This document shows positions 56,272 through 64,000 of a DNA stretch of 64,000 nucleotides, in pieces. Source of the stretch: Streptomyces diastatochromogenes. GTDB taxonomy: Bacteria; Actinomycetota; Actinomycetes; Streptomycetales; Streptomycetaceae. Below the pieces are notes generated by a model. The model saw only the letters and a program-made list of their open reading frames with translations, made no database searches and was not told where the DNA came from. The stretch covers positions 7,502,001 through 7,566,000 of the forward strand of contig JAPTYK010000001.1 in NCBI GenBank assembly GCA_026913215.1, written 5' to 3'. A program made the position numbers and the translations under genes. The number at the start of each line of letters is the position of its first letter. Position 1 is the first letter of the stretch.

Positions 56272-56289
56272 GAAGCCGTCCGGAAACAA
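56272..56289 (+). repeat. Left terminal inverted repeat of the IS
   Basis: GAAGCCGTCCGGAAACAA, a perfect 18-bp complement of the right end (58423-58440). The base outside (56271) does not pair with 58441. Confidence 0.95.
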
Positions 56290-56326
56290 AGCGTTGCTTC
56301 GCAGACCCCAAGATCGTTGATCTTGC

Positions 56327-58420
56327 ATGCTCATATCCCAGCCGGCGTCTCGTCAACTTGCGTCCAGATTGGGGGCTTTGCTCCCTCACCTCAACGAAAG
56401 GCAGCGGCGTTTCCTGCTGGCTGCCGAGGCCCGCGAGCTGGGACATGGCGGTATACGCGCAGTATCCCGCGTGGCGGGTGTCAGCGAAACGACCGTTCGC
56501 AAAGGAATCGCCGAGCTCGCCGAAGAGTCGACCCTCTTCCGGCGGGACGCAGCCGACGCCCAGGGGTGGCCGCAGAAAGGCGACCGAGAAGAACCCGGCG
56601 CTGTTGCCCGCCCTGTTGGCGCTGGTCGAGCCGGACGAGCGAGGCGATCCCATGTCCCCCTTGAGATGGACGACAAAGTCGCTGCGAAATCTCGCTTTCG
56701 AGCTGACCGGGCAAGGGCATGCGGTCTCCGCGACCACGGTCGGAAGGCTGCTGCGCGAGAACGGGTTCAGCCTGCAGGGCAATGCCAAGACCTTGGAAGG
56801 AAAACAGCACCCGGACCGAGACGCTCAGTTCCACTACATCAACGATCAGGTCAAGGAACATCAGGCAGCTGGCGAGCCAGTCATCAGCGTGGACACTAAG
56901 AAGAAGGAAATAATTGGTCAATACCACACCCCTGGCCGCGAATGGCGACCCAAAGGCGAGCCGATCGATGTTGAGGACCACTCGCTCTTCTTCCGCGGGG
57001 ACATTCAGCAGGCCATCCCTTACGGAATCTACGACATCGCAGCAAACACGGGCTGGGTAAACGTCGGAGTAGACCACGACACGTCCACTTTCGCTGTTTC
57101 CTCGATTCGTCGATGGTGGGAAAATCGAGGCAGAGGCGTCTACCCGAATGCCCAGCGCCTCCTCATCACAGCAGACTCCGGCGGATCGAACTCTCCTCGA
57201 TACCGACTGTGGAAGTCTGAACTCGCAGCTTTCGCTGAAGAAACTGGTTTGGCCATTACCGTCTGCCACTTTCCACCCGGAACATCGAAGTGGAATAAGG
57301 TCGAACACCGACTTTTCTCCCACATCACGATGAACTGGCGCGGACGTCCACTGACCAGCTACGAGGTCGTCATCAAGACCATCGAGTCCACCCGCACTCG
57401 CGCTGGCTTGCGCGTCGAGGCCGAGCTCGACACAGGTATCTATCCGATCGGGATCACCGTGAGCAAGGAGTATCTGGAATCCCTGCCGATCCAGCCACAT
57501 GAAACCTGCGGAGCCTGGAACTACACCGTCCAGCCAAACGGCTTCTGCACTGCCGCACAAAACGGTAGCGGCCCCAGAGTCATCCCGTCGGAAGTGCTGG
57601 ATATGCTTTCTCATCCAGTACTTACCGGCATGAGCCGGGAAGAACTTCAGCGTCTCATCGAAGTGCTCGCACCAGCCCAGGAGGCCCAGGCCGAGAAACG
57701 GGCTTACAACAAGCGAGGTGGAAGGAGGCGCCGCACGAAAGGTGCGGGCGGAATGACGGTAATGACGCCCGCAGCTCGCATTGTGGCCACCCTTGTCTAC
57801 CTTCGAGAGGTCTGCCCAATGCCTGTTCTGCAAGACCTGCTCGGAGTAGGCCGAAGCACCATGCAGCAGGTTACTCGCGAGACTCGAGTCCTCTTGACGG
57901 ATCACAACCACCCAGTACGTCCCATCGCGCTCCGACTTCCCAGCACTCAGGCGGTCCGCGACTTCGTCGCGTCCGCTGGCACCCTGAAGGAAGTAGACCC
58001 TCAAGAAGCATTGCGCCATCCGGCCATCACCGGCATGAGCAGTGATGAACTCGATGCCATTACTACCCGTCTGGCCATTAAGTACCAAGCCCGCCTTCAG
58101 GAGATTCGGCGCAAACGACGGGGTGCCGAACTGAAAAGGACCCAGGCGCAGTTACTGGCCACAGGAAGATCACCGATGAGGGTCGAGTTCTTGCCGCGAT
58201 CCTTGCTATGCGCCAAGTTGCCACCCGGCCGACGATCGCAGCTCTCTTCAAGGTGAGCCCCCGCACCGTCGGCAACACGCTTGTAGAACTTCGGCCTCTC
58301 CTTAAGGCGGACGGATACGACCCCACGCCCGTCCACAGGAACCATCGGTTTCACAGCGCGGAAGAGGTACTTCGGTTCGTCGAGTCCATCGAGGAGTCGA
58401 ATGTCCATACGAAACCGTGA
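56327..58420 (+). CDS. ISAzo13-family transposase with duplicated C-terminal HTH modules (two frame changes)
   Basis: Starts at ATG 56327 (LLPHLNERQRRFLLAAEARE, then a helix-turn-helix GIRAVSRVAGVSETTVRKGI). Near 56557 the frame changes, by +1, into the open frame with NPALLPALLALVEPDERGDP. The DDE core follows: GHAVSATTVGRLLRENGFSL, AGEPVISVDTKKKEIIGQYH (first Asp), LLITADSGGSNSPRYRLWKS (second Asp), and FPPGTSKWNKVEHRLFSH (Glu). After WNYTVQP come about 290 residues with two similar modules, each beginning HP(V/A)(L/I)TGMS and ending in an HTH. The second module is entered after a lost A near 58160 (TGKITDEGRVLAAILAMRQV). Ends at 58420, 20 bp before the right IS end. Confidence 0.9.
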
Positions 58421-58422
58421 GG

Positions 58423-58440
58423 TTGTTTCCGGACGGCTTC
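58423..58440 (+). repeat. Right terminal inverted repeat of the IS
   Basis: TTGTTTCCGGACGGCTTC, perfect complement of 56272-56289. The following GGG (58441-58443) matches the GGG left of the element. Confidence 0.95.
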
Positions 58441-60093
58441 GGGCGAGGCCGATCTTCTGCCACTGTCCGCCGGAGATCTCCTGGCCGCCCTTGTAGCCGC
58501 GGGCGAGCAGGCTGTCCAGGCCGCGCGGGAGACCCCTGACCACCTCGTCGGCTCCCGCGTAGGCCGCCGCCGCTTCGATGGTCCGGTCGTCCATCGGGGC
58601 GTGGCTGCGGCCGATGCCGATGTTGACGCGGGCGGTGAAGGGCCAGCGGAAGAAGTCCTGGGCGACCATCGCGACACGGTCGAAGACCTGGGCGCGGTCG
58701 GCCTCGGCGGTGCTCACACCGCCCCACAGCACGCGGCCGGAGTCGGGGAGCCGGGCGCCGCTCAGCAGACGGACGAGGGTCGACTTGCCCGAACCGTTCC
58801 TCCCGACCAGGGCGACGGTCCTGCCCCGGGGGATGACGAGGTCGACCTCGTGCAGGGACGGTCCGTCGGCGCCCGGGTAGGTGAAGGTCACCTTCTCGAA
58901 CCTGATCTCCTCCGTGTCCTCGGGCAGGGCGAGCCCGCCCGTGGGGATGGCACGGCGGACCGCCTCCTCGCACAGCTTCTCCAGGTCGGCGACGAACAGG
59001 GCCTCCTCCTGGACGTCGGTGACGCGCAGGACCAGGTCCGTGATGCTCGCCGCTCCCGTGCGGATCGCCAGCACCGCCGTGCCGGCGACGGCGAGGCCCA
59101 TCTGCCCGTTCCACAGCAGCAGCCCGAGGACGCCGTAGGCGGCGACGGTCGCGAGGCCGCGCGTCGAGTCGGCGACCACGGCGGTGCGGGCGCCGGTCCA
59201 CGCCAGCCTGGTCTGCTCCCGCTCGCTGGTCTCGGCCATCTGCCGGAAGTGCTTCAAGAGGAACGGGGCCGCGTCGTGGACGCGGATCTCGGCGGCCGCC
59301 TGCTGGTTGATCAGCAGCTGCCCGATCAGCTTGGCGGCCCGGACGTGCTGGACGAAGCGGTGCCAGCTGACGTACCGGTGCCGGGCCATGGTCAGCGAAC
59401 CCCACGCGCTCGGCAGCGCCATGAGGACCAGGAGCGGCAGCAGGACCGGATGCAGGACGGTGAGCACCCCGGCCGCGGCGATCAGCGAGATGGCGGAGGT
59501 GACCACCGCGGTGCAGTAACCGACCATCCGCCGCGCCGAGTCGGCTCCCCACTGCGCGGAGTCCATCAGCTTGTGGAAGGCGTCGTCCTCGATCGCCTCC
59601 AGCTCCACCCGCGCCACCAGGCCGAGATACCGCTCGGTCGCCACCCGCTGGGCCTTCGGCTCCAGGATCCCCGTGGCGGCGGACGAAGCCGACCGGCACA
59701 CCGATCCGATCACCGCGAGGACGGCCACCAGCACGAGCGAAGGCAGCGCCGCGCGCAGCCGGTCCGTGATGGCGCCGACGGCGAGCAGCTCGACGAGCAG
59801 GAGTTGACCGCGATCAGGGACACCGCCTGGGCGACGCCGCGGACCACCTCGCTCACCGCCACCGTGACGAACGCCCGCGGGTCGGCCTCGCGCGCCAGCC
59901 GGACCGCCACCGCGACCTGCCTCGGCAGCGACCCGGCCATCGCACGCAGCCCCAGCTTCAGCCAGGCACCGTCGTGGGCGCCCCACCCGTAGTCGTACGT
60001 GAGCTCGCCCCCGAACAGCAGCTGCTCGGAGTCCGACGGACTCCCCGCGGCGGCTGCCAGCGGGTCACCGCCGCCGCCCGTCATGCCCCCCAC
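58441..60093 (-). pseudogene. 5' part of ABC exporter gene (IS-disrupted, also frameshifted)
   Basis: Encodes the transmembrane domain and most of the nucleotide-binding domain of a homodimer- or half-type exporter. It starts at ATG 60093 (MGGMTGGGGDPLAAAAG). The frame breaks near 59805; the corrected sequence then has LRAALPSLVLVAVLAVIGSV, VVTSAISLIAAAGVLTVL and helices typical of ABC_membrane. Walker A is VGRNGSGKST, Q-loop VAMVAQDFFRWPF, signature SGGQWQKIGLAR at the IS boundary. Walker B and the H-loop are on the other side. The intact protein would be about 675 residues. The cut falls between the C-signature and Walker B, so the truncated product cannot hydrolyse ATP. Confidence 0.93.
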
Positions 60094-60593
60094 CTCGTAT
60101 CGGGACGCGCAGAACGAAAGACACCGGTCGTACGCCGGCCGGGAAGAGCGGTCGGAGGCAACGGATTACCGAGGCAGGGCAGGGGATACACGGACGGCTC
60201 CGAGGATGAGGGGGAGAGGAGGTGAGGAGATGAGGAGATGAGCAATCAGGTGTTCGCGTGGCTCAACGAGGCGACCCGGCACTTCGAACACACGTCTTTC
60301 GGTCGGAGAGCCCGCCCCGCACAGAGGGGGACAACGAACGTGCGTGCTCCACCGACCCTTGCGGCACAAGAGGACGCCACCGACGCGGACTTGGCCGAAA
60401 CGCCGACACTCAGGAAACTCCCCCCGCAAGGCTGCCGAAACCTCCCCACCCTCACGACGCGGCACGTGACCGAGCCGTCACGCTGCGCCGTTCATCCATC
60501 GTTTACCGATTCTGGACGGGGCGCGGGTGCACTCGTCCTTGCCATCAGGCAGCACAACCGGAAGAGACAGCCGACCGTTCTCGGGAGATTCCT
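60094..60593. other. 500-bp region between exporter and crystallin genes, no confident gene
   Basis: It holds the divergent promoters of the exporter (-) and the crystallin gene (+). A strong GGAGGTGAGGAG at 60218-60229 precedes ATG 60238 (MSNQVFAWLNEATRHFEHTS), whose first about 20 codons have coding-like bias. The frame then runs open, without a stop, into the crystallin gene, so no discrete small gene is defined. No tandem or inverted repeats of note were seen. Confidence 0.5.
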
Positions 60594-61202
60594 ATGTCCT
60601 CCGCACGACACGTACGACACGCACGGAACGTACGACGCGCGGCGATCGCGATCGCCTCCGCGGGCCTGGCGATCGCGAGCACCACCGCCTCCGCCTCCGC
60701 CGCCACGCCCCCCGGGGCCAAGTCCGGCGCCCACTGCGTCGCGCACGTCAGCACGCACACGACCACGTGTTACGACACCTTCCGCGAGGCGATCGCCGAC
60801 GCCACCAACGGCAGGGTCACCGACGCCCCCGCGGCGCCGGAGAAGGCCGCCAAGAACAAGGCGTTCGTGGCCGAGCTCAACGCCCCCGCCGGCGCGCGCA
60901 CCGCGGCGAAGGCCGAGGGCGGCGTCGTCGGCGCCGTCTTCTACTGGGACTGGAACTACGGCGGTGCCTCCTGGACCATGGAGATCCCCGAGCGGTGCAA
61001 GGACAACGGGACGTGGGACTGGGGCTACACCGACCTCAGCGGCTGGAACGACGCCATCAGCTCCGTACTCCCCGCCAACAACTGCTGGGTCTCGCTGTAC
61101 TCGGACATCTACTACAACGGCACGAACCAGCTCTACACCAACGCCACCCCGTACGTCGGCGACGCGATGAACGACCGCGCCAGCTCGGTCCAGCTGACGT
61201 AA
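60594..61202 (+). CDS. Secreted beta/gamma-crystallin-fold protein (SMPI / peptidase-inhibitor I36-like)
   Basis: Intact, 202 residues. ATG 60594 follows GGGAGA. A long signal peptide (basic n-region RHVRHARNVRRA, core IAIASAGLAIAS, cleavage near ASA-ATPPG). After a charged linker come two Greek-key motifs: VFYWDWNYGGASWTMEIPE and LYSDIYYNGTNQLYTNATP, each with aromatic-x-x-x-aromatic-x-Gly. Two sites NDAISS and NDRASS fit the N/D-N/D-x-x-S/T-S calcium signature of microbial beta/gamma-crystallins. Cysteines C-V-A-H, T-C-Y-D, E-R-C-K and N-N-C-W can form two disulfides. Possibly a calcium-stabilised protease inhibitor or cell-wall protein. Confidence 0.88.
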   Translation: MSSARHVRHARNVRRAAIAIASAGLAIASTTASASAATPPGAKSGAHCVAHVSTHTTTCYDTFREAIADATNGRVTDAPAAPEKAAKNKAFVAELNAPAGARTAAKAEGGVVGAVFYWDWNYGGASWTMEIPERCKDNGTWDWGYTDLSGWNDAISSVLPANNCWVSLYSDIYYNGTNQLYTNATPYVGDAMNDRASSVQLT

Positions 61203-61234
61203 CGCGGTAGGGCGGCCACCACCGCTCCAGAACC

Positions 61235-61278
61235 CGCCCGGCGGATCAGAAGCGCCCCCGGCCCTGATCCGCCGGGCG
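61235..61278 (+). terminator. 15-bp hairpin after the crystallin gene
   Basis: The arm 61235-61249 (CGCCCGGCGGATCAG) pairs perfectly with 61264-61278, loop 14 nt, 32 bp after the stop. It is a good terminator candidate. The following 61279-61470 shows no gene. Confidence 0.7.
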
Positions 61279-61471
61279 ACCCCGGCGCCCTGCGCCGAAA
61301 CGTCCACCCACTGGTGGAGGTCAAGCGAGCGAGCGATACGCGCATCCGCCGCGAAGTGGCGGGCCAGATGCCGGACTACCCGGCGAACGGAGCGCGCTCC
61401 GGTAATTCCTGGCCGCCGCCTGCCCCTGACGGTCTGACCCGCCACGACGGCCGGCGGCCAGACAGTCGCTA

Positions 61472-61650
61472 GTGCCGCGTCAAGCAACGTCCGCCCTGCG
61501 CTACTTCGCCCTCGACGGCACCGACCACGCCAGCCACAGAGAGCAAGGCGGCACGATCCGCCGCTCCCTCACCCGGCGGAACGAGTACGTCATCGGCGAA
61601 CGCCTCCGCGAGGTCCTGAACAGGGCGAACGTTGCCTCATTGCCTAATGC
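61472..61650 (+). pseudogene. Relic of an IS630-family transposase C-terminus
   Basis: An open stretch (LRYFALDGTDHASHREQGGT, IRRSLTRRNEYVIGERLREV, LNRANVA) follows the typical IS630-type C-terminal pattern (TIRRYIAWRNRHA... ELVxRANVA). There is no upstream catalytic part, no start codon context and no recognisable terminal repeat. The match is by memory of the family motif, so the assignment is tentative. A short coding fragment of this kind is usual for old, decayed insertions. Confidence 0.5.
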
Positions 61651-62190
61651 TGGGAAAGGTCGACCGCGCCAAGGGCGTGTTCCTTGAGGAAAACACCCGC
61701 ATGGGCCGCGGCCTCTTCCGCGGTCGCGTAGCGCGTCCCCTCGGGGACCGGAGCGGACGCCCCGTCGGCGCCCACGGCTGTCCAGCTCCAGTCACCGGAA
61801 GGCGCCTGCACCAGTTCGGCAGTCCCTCCGAAAAGCGCGAGCGTGCTCCTGCCGGCCGGCGCGGGCGCTGAGCGGCTGACGGCGTCGGGCCATTTCTTAC
61901 GGGCGCCCTGTCGGGTGATGCCCCAGGCGGCGCCCATCTGCTCGTAGTTGGCTCCGTAGGAGCCGGCGGTGGCTGCCGCGTGCGCGGTCAATCGCCTGAC
62001 CTCGGCATCCATCACCTTCCAGGCGGTCAGGACGGACAGTGCCACTTCGATGGGATCCGCTGCCCACATGCGATCCGCGGGGAGCCCGGTCTGTCGGGAG
62101 CGAATCGCGGAGGCCAGCGGATTCAAGGCGTCGTACAGCGCCTTGTCGAGTTCTGCCTGCTCTTCGGGGGTGATCTCAGAGACCGTCATG
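61644..62190 (-). CDS. Small helix-turn-helix protein with twin upstream palindromes
   Basis: Starts at ATG 62190 (MTVSEITPEEQAELDKALYD), 181 residues. The middle helical region (AADPIEVALSVLTAWKVMDA, EVRRLTAHAAATAGSYGANY) leads to a helix-turn-helix EQMGAAWGITRQGARKKWPD. The C-terminus is a short beta-rich tail (DWSWTAVGADGASAPVPEGT) that may bind a ligand. A TATAGT box at 62197-62202 places the transcription start at or next to the ATG, so the mRNA may be leaderless. No family name is recognised. The upstream operators suggest autoregulation. Confidence 0.75.
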
Positions 62191-62191
62191 C

Positions 62192-62235
62192 GACAACTAT
62201 AGTTACCGATTCGCTGAATGGAAACTAAAGTTTCC
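62192..62235 (-). promoter_or_regulatory. Two related 16-bp palindromes over the HTH gene promoter
   Basis: Read on the minus strand the sites are GGAAACTTTAGTTTCC (62220-62235) and GGTAACTATAGTTGTC (62192-62207), sharing the pattern GG-n-AACT-n-TAGTT-n-n-C. Centres are 28 bp apart. The second overlaps the -10-like TATAGT, and the first lies just upstream of a TTTCCA -35-like element. They are strong candidates for operators of the adjacent HTH protein. Confidence 0.65.
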
Positions 62236-62418
62236 GCACTGTCTCGCTCGCACCCCGGCCGCATCAGCGAGACAGACCCTCCAGGGCCGCGTCAGGCGTC
62301 GTTCGCCCGGGGACGGCTCGATGGAGGCGAGGAGTTCGGGCAGAGGGATGGGCGGCTGCGTCGTCGCGTGCGACGAGGCCGGTGACGTCGGCGGTCACTC
62401 CCGGGATACTGGGCGTCC

Positions 62419-63168
62419 ATGGATGAGGTCGAGGTCGTCGTCGCCCATTCCGAGCGGGCGACCCTGCGCGTCGGAGATGTGTTCCTGAAGGTGGACGCCG
62501 ATCAGGCGCGTATCGACGTCGAGGTCGAGGCGATGTCCCTCGCGCCCGTCCCGACCCCGGAGGTCCTGTGGCGCAAGCCGCCCGTGCTCGCGGTCGCCGC
62601 ACTCCCGGGGCGACGCTCGGGCGTCTCGGCGGGCCGTCGACCGGGTCGTCGGCGGGTGGGCGCGGCGGGCGCCGCCATCCGCGAACTGCACGACGCGCCG
62701 CTGCCCGCCTGGCCCGGCCGGGCCGGACGGAGCGTCGCCGCGTTGGCGGCGGAACTCGACGGCGAGTGCGAGTTGCTCGTGACGAGAGGTCTCCTGCCCG
62801 CCGATCTGGTCACCCGCAACCGCCGGGTCGCCCAGGCGACGTTCCGGCCGTGGACTCCGGCGTTCACGCACGGGGACCTGCAGATCGCGCACGTCTTCGT
62901 CGACGGCGACGAGGTGACGGGCATCATCGACTGGTCCGAGGCGGGGCAGGGCGATGCTCTGTACGACCTCGCCACCTTCACCCTCGGACACGAGGAGCAC
63001 CTCGACGACGTCCTCGCCGGCTATGGCACCGGCACCGGCATTGACCTCGACGTGATCCGCGCGTGGTGGTCGTTGCGAAGCCTGCTGGCCGTCCGCTGGC
63101 TGAGCGAGCACGGCTTCGACCCCTTCGCACCAGGCTGCGAGGTCGACGTCCTGAGGTCCCTGATGTGA
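62419..63168 (+). CDS. Aminoglycoside-phosphotransferase-family protein (frame disturbed inside)
   Basis: An APH/choline-kinase-like enzyme. ATG 62419 (MDEVEVVVAHSERATLRVGD). The nucleotide and catalytic part reads FTHGDLQIAHVFVDGDEVTG, IIDWSEAGQGDALYDLATFT; the Brenner motif is HGDLQIAH, where the usual Asn is His. Between about 62595 and 62665 the frame slips and returns (the alternative frame has PGATLGRLGGPSTGSSAG). The final helices (AWWSLRSLLAVRWLSEHGFD) are typical. Its substrate is unknown. It converges on the methyltransferase gene. Confidence 0.85.
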   Translation: MDEVEVVVAHSERATLRVGDVFLKVDADQARIDVEVEAMSLAPVPTPEVLWRKPPVLAVAALPGRRSGVSAGRRPGRRRVGAAGAAIRELHDAPLPAWPGRAGRSVAALAAELDGECELLVTRGLLPADLVTRNRRVAQATFRPWTPAFTHGDLQIAHVFVDGDEVTGIIDWSEAGQGDALYDLATFTLGHEEHLDDVLAGYGTGTGIDLDVIRAWWSLRSLLAVRWLSEHGFDPFAPGCEVDVLRSLM

Positions 63169-63315
63169 GGCGACCGCGCCCCGGCCCCCGTCGAGGAGGC
63201 GCCAGTCGATCGGATCCGTTCCCGGGCCGCTGACCCGGGTGCAGGTGTGGGGGAGGAGCGTCGGAGGTCAGGAAAGCGGAGGTGAGGGGGGCGGTCGACG
63301 GTAGACCGACAACCG

Positions 63316-64000
63316 TCACGGTCGGCTTCGCTCCGGTCGGCGGGCCAGGGTGTGGACGAGGTGGCCCAGATCCCGGTACGGGCTGCGCCAGGAAGCGGCC
63401 CATTCCAGCTCAAAGGCCGCCTCGTACGCGGCTCTTCCCGGGGTCCAGGTGTCGTCGAGGTGGTCGTGGAAGATGCGTACGCCCTGCCAGGCCAGGGGGG
63501 TGAGACCGTGCCCGGCCGCGAGCTCGTCGAGGGCTTCGGGGGTGTCGCCGCGGGTCTCCAGACCGAGGTTGCCGGGGCTGCGGTCCGTTCCGGACGCGAT
63601 GAGCCGGTGAGCGCTCTCGTAGTCGCCGGTCAGGGCCTCGCGTACGCCGATCGCCCGGCGGTTCTTGGCGAGGACGCTCAGGACACCGCCGGGTGCGACC
63701 TGTTCGGCCAGTCGGGCGAGCGCTTCACGGGGCGTGTCCAGGTACATCAGCACGCCGTGGCAGCAGACCGCGTCGAACCCCTCGTGGCCGAAGGGGAGGT
63801 TGTCGATGCCGGCCTCCACCAGCTCCACGCGGTCACGGAGTTCGGGCAGGGTCGCGAGCCGGCCGGACGTGACGGCCAGCATGCGGGGGTCCGGGTCGGC
63901 GGCGGTCACCTGGTGTCCGGAGGCGGCGAGCCGGATCGTCATCTCGCCCGTCCCACAGCCCACGTCCAGGATCCGTACGGGTGAGGCGGGCAGCTCGGCG
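63316..64000 (-). CDS. SAM-dependent methyltransferase (N-terminus beyond window)
   Basis: A class I methyltransferase of the Methyltransf_11 type, truncated at the right edge. Motif I is VRILDVGCGTGEMTIRLAAS, motif II VTAADPDPRMLAVTSGRLAT, then VELVEAGIDNLPFGHEGFDA and VCCHGVLMYLDTPREALARL (motif IV). The C-terminal part (RGDTPEALDELAAGHGLTPL, WQGVRIFHDHLDD) follows the CmoA/SmtA-like layout. The frame is open to the last base, so the start is not visible. The substrate is unknown; it may be a tRNA or small-molecule enzyme. Confidence 0.88.
   Translation of the reverse strand, partial: AELPASPVRILDVGCGTGEMTIRLAASGHQVTAADPDPRMLAVTSGRLATLPELRDRVELVEAGIDNLPFGHEGFDAVCCHGVLMYLDTPREALARLAEQVAPGGVLSVLAKNRRAIGVREALTGDYESAHRLIASGTDRSPGNLGLETRGDTPEALDELAAGHGLTPLAWQGVRIFHDHLDDTWTPGRAAYEAAFELEWAASWRSPYRDLGHLVHTLARRPERSRP

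Larger units (their letters stand above)
56272..58440 (+). mobile_element. ISAzo13-like insertion sequence, 2,169 bp, inserted in an ABC exporter gene
   Basis: Bounded by perfect 18-bp terminal inverted repeats (56272-56289, GAAGCCGTCCGGAAACAA; 58423-58440, its complement) and flanked by GGG on both sides (56269-56271 and 58441-58443), a 3-bp target duplication. Removing the element plus one GGG rejoins the host frame exactly: QKIGLAR-ARHRDGTVLIVDE. The transposase family is recognised from its sequence. Base composition is clearly lower in G+C than the flanks, consistent with recent arrival. Confidence 0.95.

Noticed and set aside
56481..58088. A 535-residue minus-strand frame inside the IS
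   Set aside because: It is antisense to the clearly recognised transposase and has no domain-like segments.
60246..60455. A 69-residue minus-strand frame with cysteines upstream of the exporter (possible peptide precursor)
   Set aside because: Codon bias is poor, there is no ribosome-binding site, and the cysteines have no recognisable precursor pattern.

Overview
The window reads as chromosomal DNA of a Streptomyces-like actinomycete. G+C is very high with strong third-position bias, GTG starts and GTGA/ATGA overlaps are common, and the gene families fit: PucR and ArsR regulators, Mce/YrbE/Mas, DUF5709, DUF6801, MerR-TOBE and GuaB-type proteins. I saw no rRNA, tRNA or CRISPR array.

Layout. 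1-26 kb is a mosaic of small metabolic and regulatory units: MBL hydrolase, SRPBCC, VOC, a membrane Ser/Thr kinase, phosphohistidine phosphatase, GNAT enzymes, three MFS transporters (one coupled to an ArsR gene), a quinone oxidoreductase with a divergent ArsR, an IMP dehydrogenase, and an old-yellow-enzyme gene divergent from TetR. 23.4-46 kb forms a lipid-uptake-like island. It has a PucR regulator divergent from an acyl-CoA ligase, a second PucR, four secreted-protein genes on the minus strand, and a divergent plus-strand mce operon of 13 genes (MceG ATPase, two YrbE permeases, six MCE proteins, four Mce-associated proteins) that ends in a hairpin facing modA. 45-48 kb holds an orphan modA, a deletion derivative of a MerR-TOBE molybdate regulator, a third PucR and the full-length MerR-TOBE regulator. 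48-56 kb has a GNAT, TetR, a saccharopine dehydrogenase-like enzyme, a Tat multicopper oxidase and a NUDIX-phosphotransferase fusion. 56-60 kb is an ABC exporter gene split by a 2,169-bp ISAzo13-like element. 60-64 kb has a secreted beta/gamma-crystallin protein, an IS630 relic, a HTH regulator with twin operators, a phosphotransferase and a methyltransferase cut by the window edge.

Functional reading (inference). The secreted proteins, the MCE transporter, the acyl-CoA ligase and the PucR regulators could form one module for capture, import and CoA-activation of a hydrophobic substrate. The mce structural genes are almost frameshift-free.

Quality warning. More than twenty genes change reading frame inside conserved domains, usually by loss of one base in a G or C run. 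The clearest proof is a repeat that should be 48 bp but is 47 bp in four of five copies. I therefore annotate these genes across the frame breaks as single CDSs and regard most breaks as sequencing errors, not pseudogenes. The genuine disruptions I can support are the IS insertion, the internally deleted TOBE gene and the IS630 relic.
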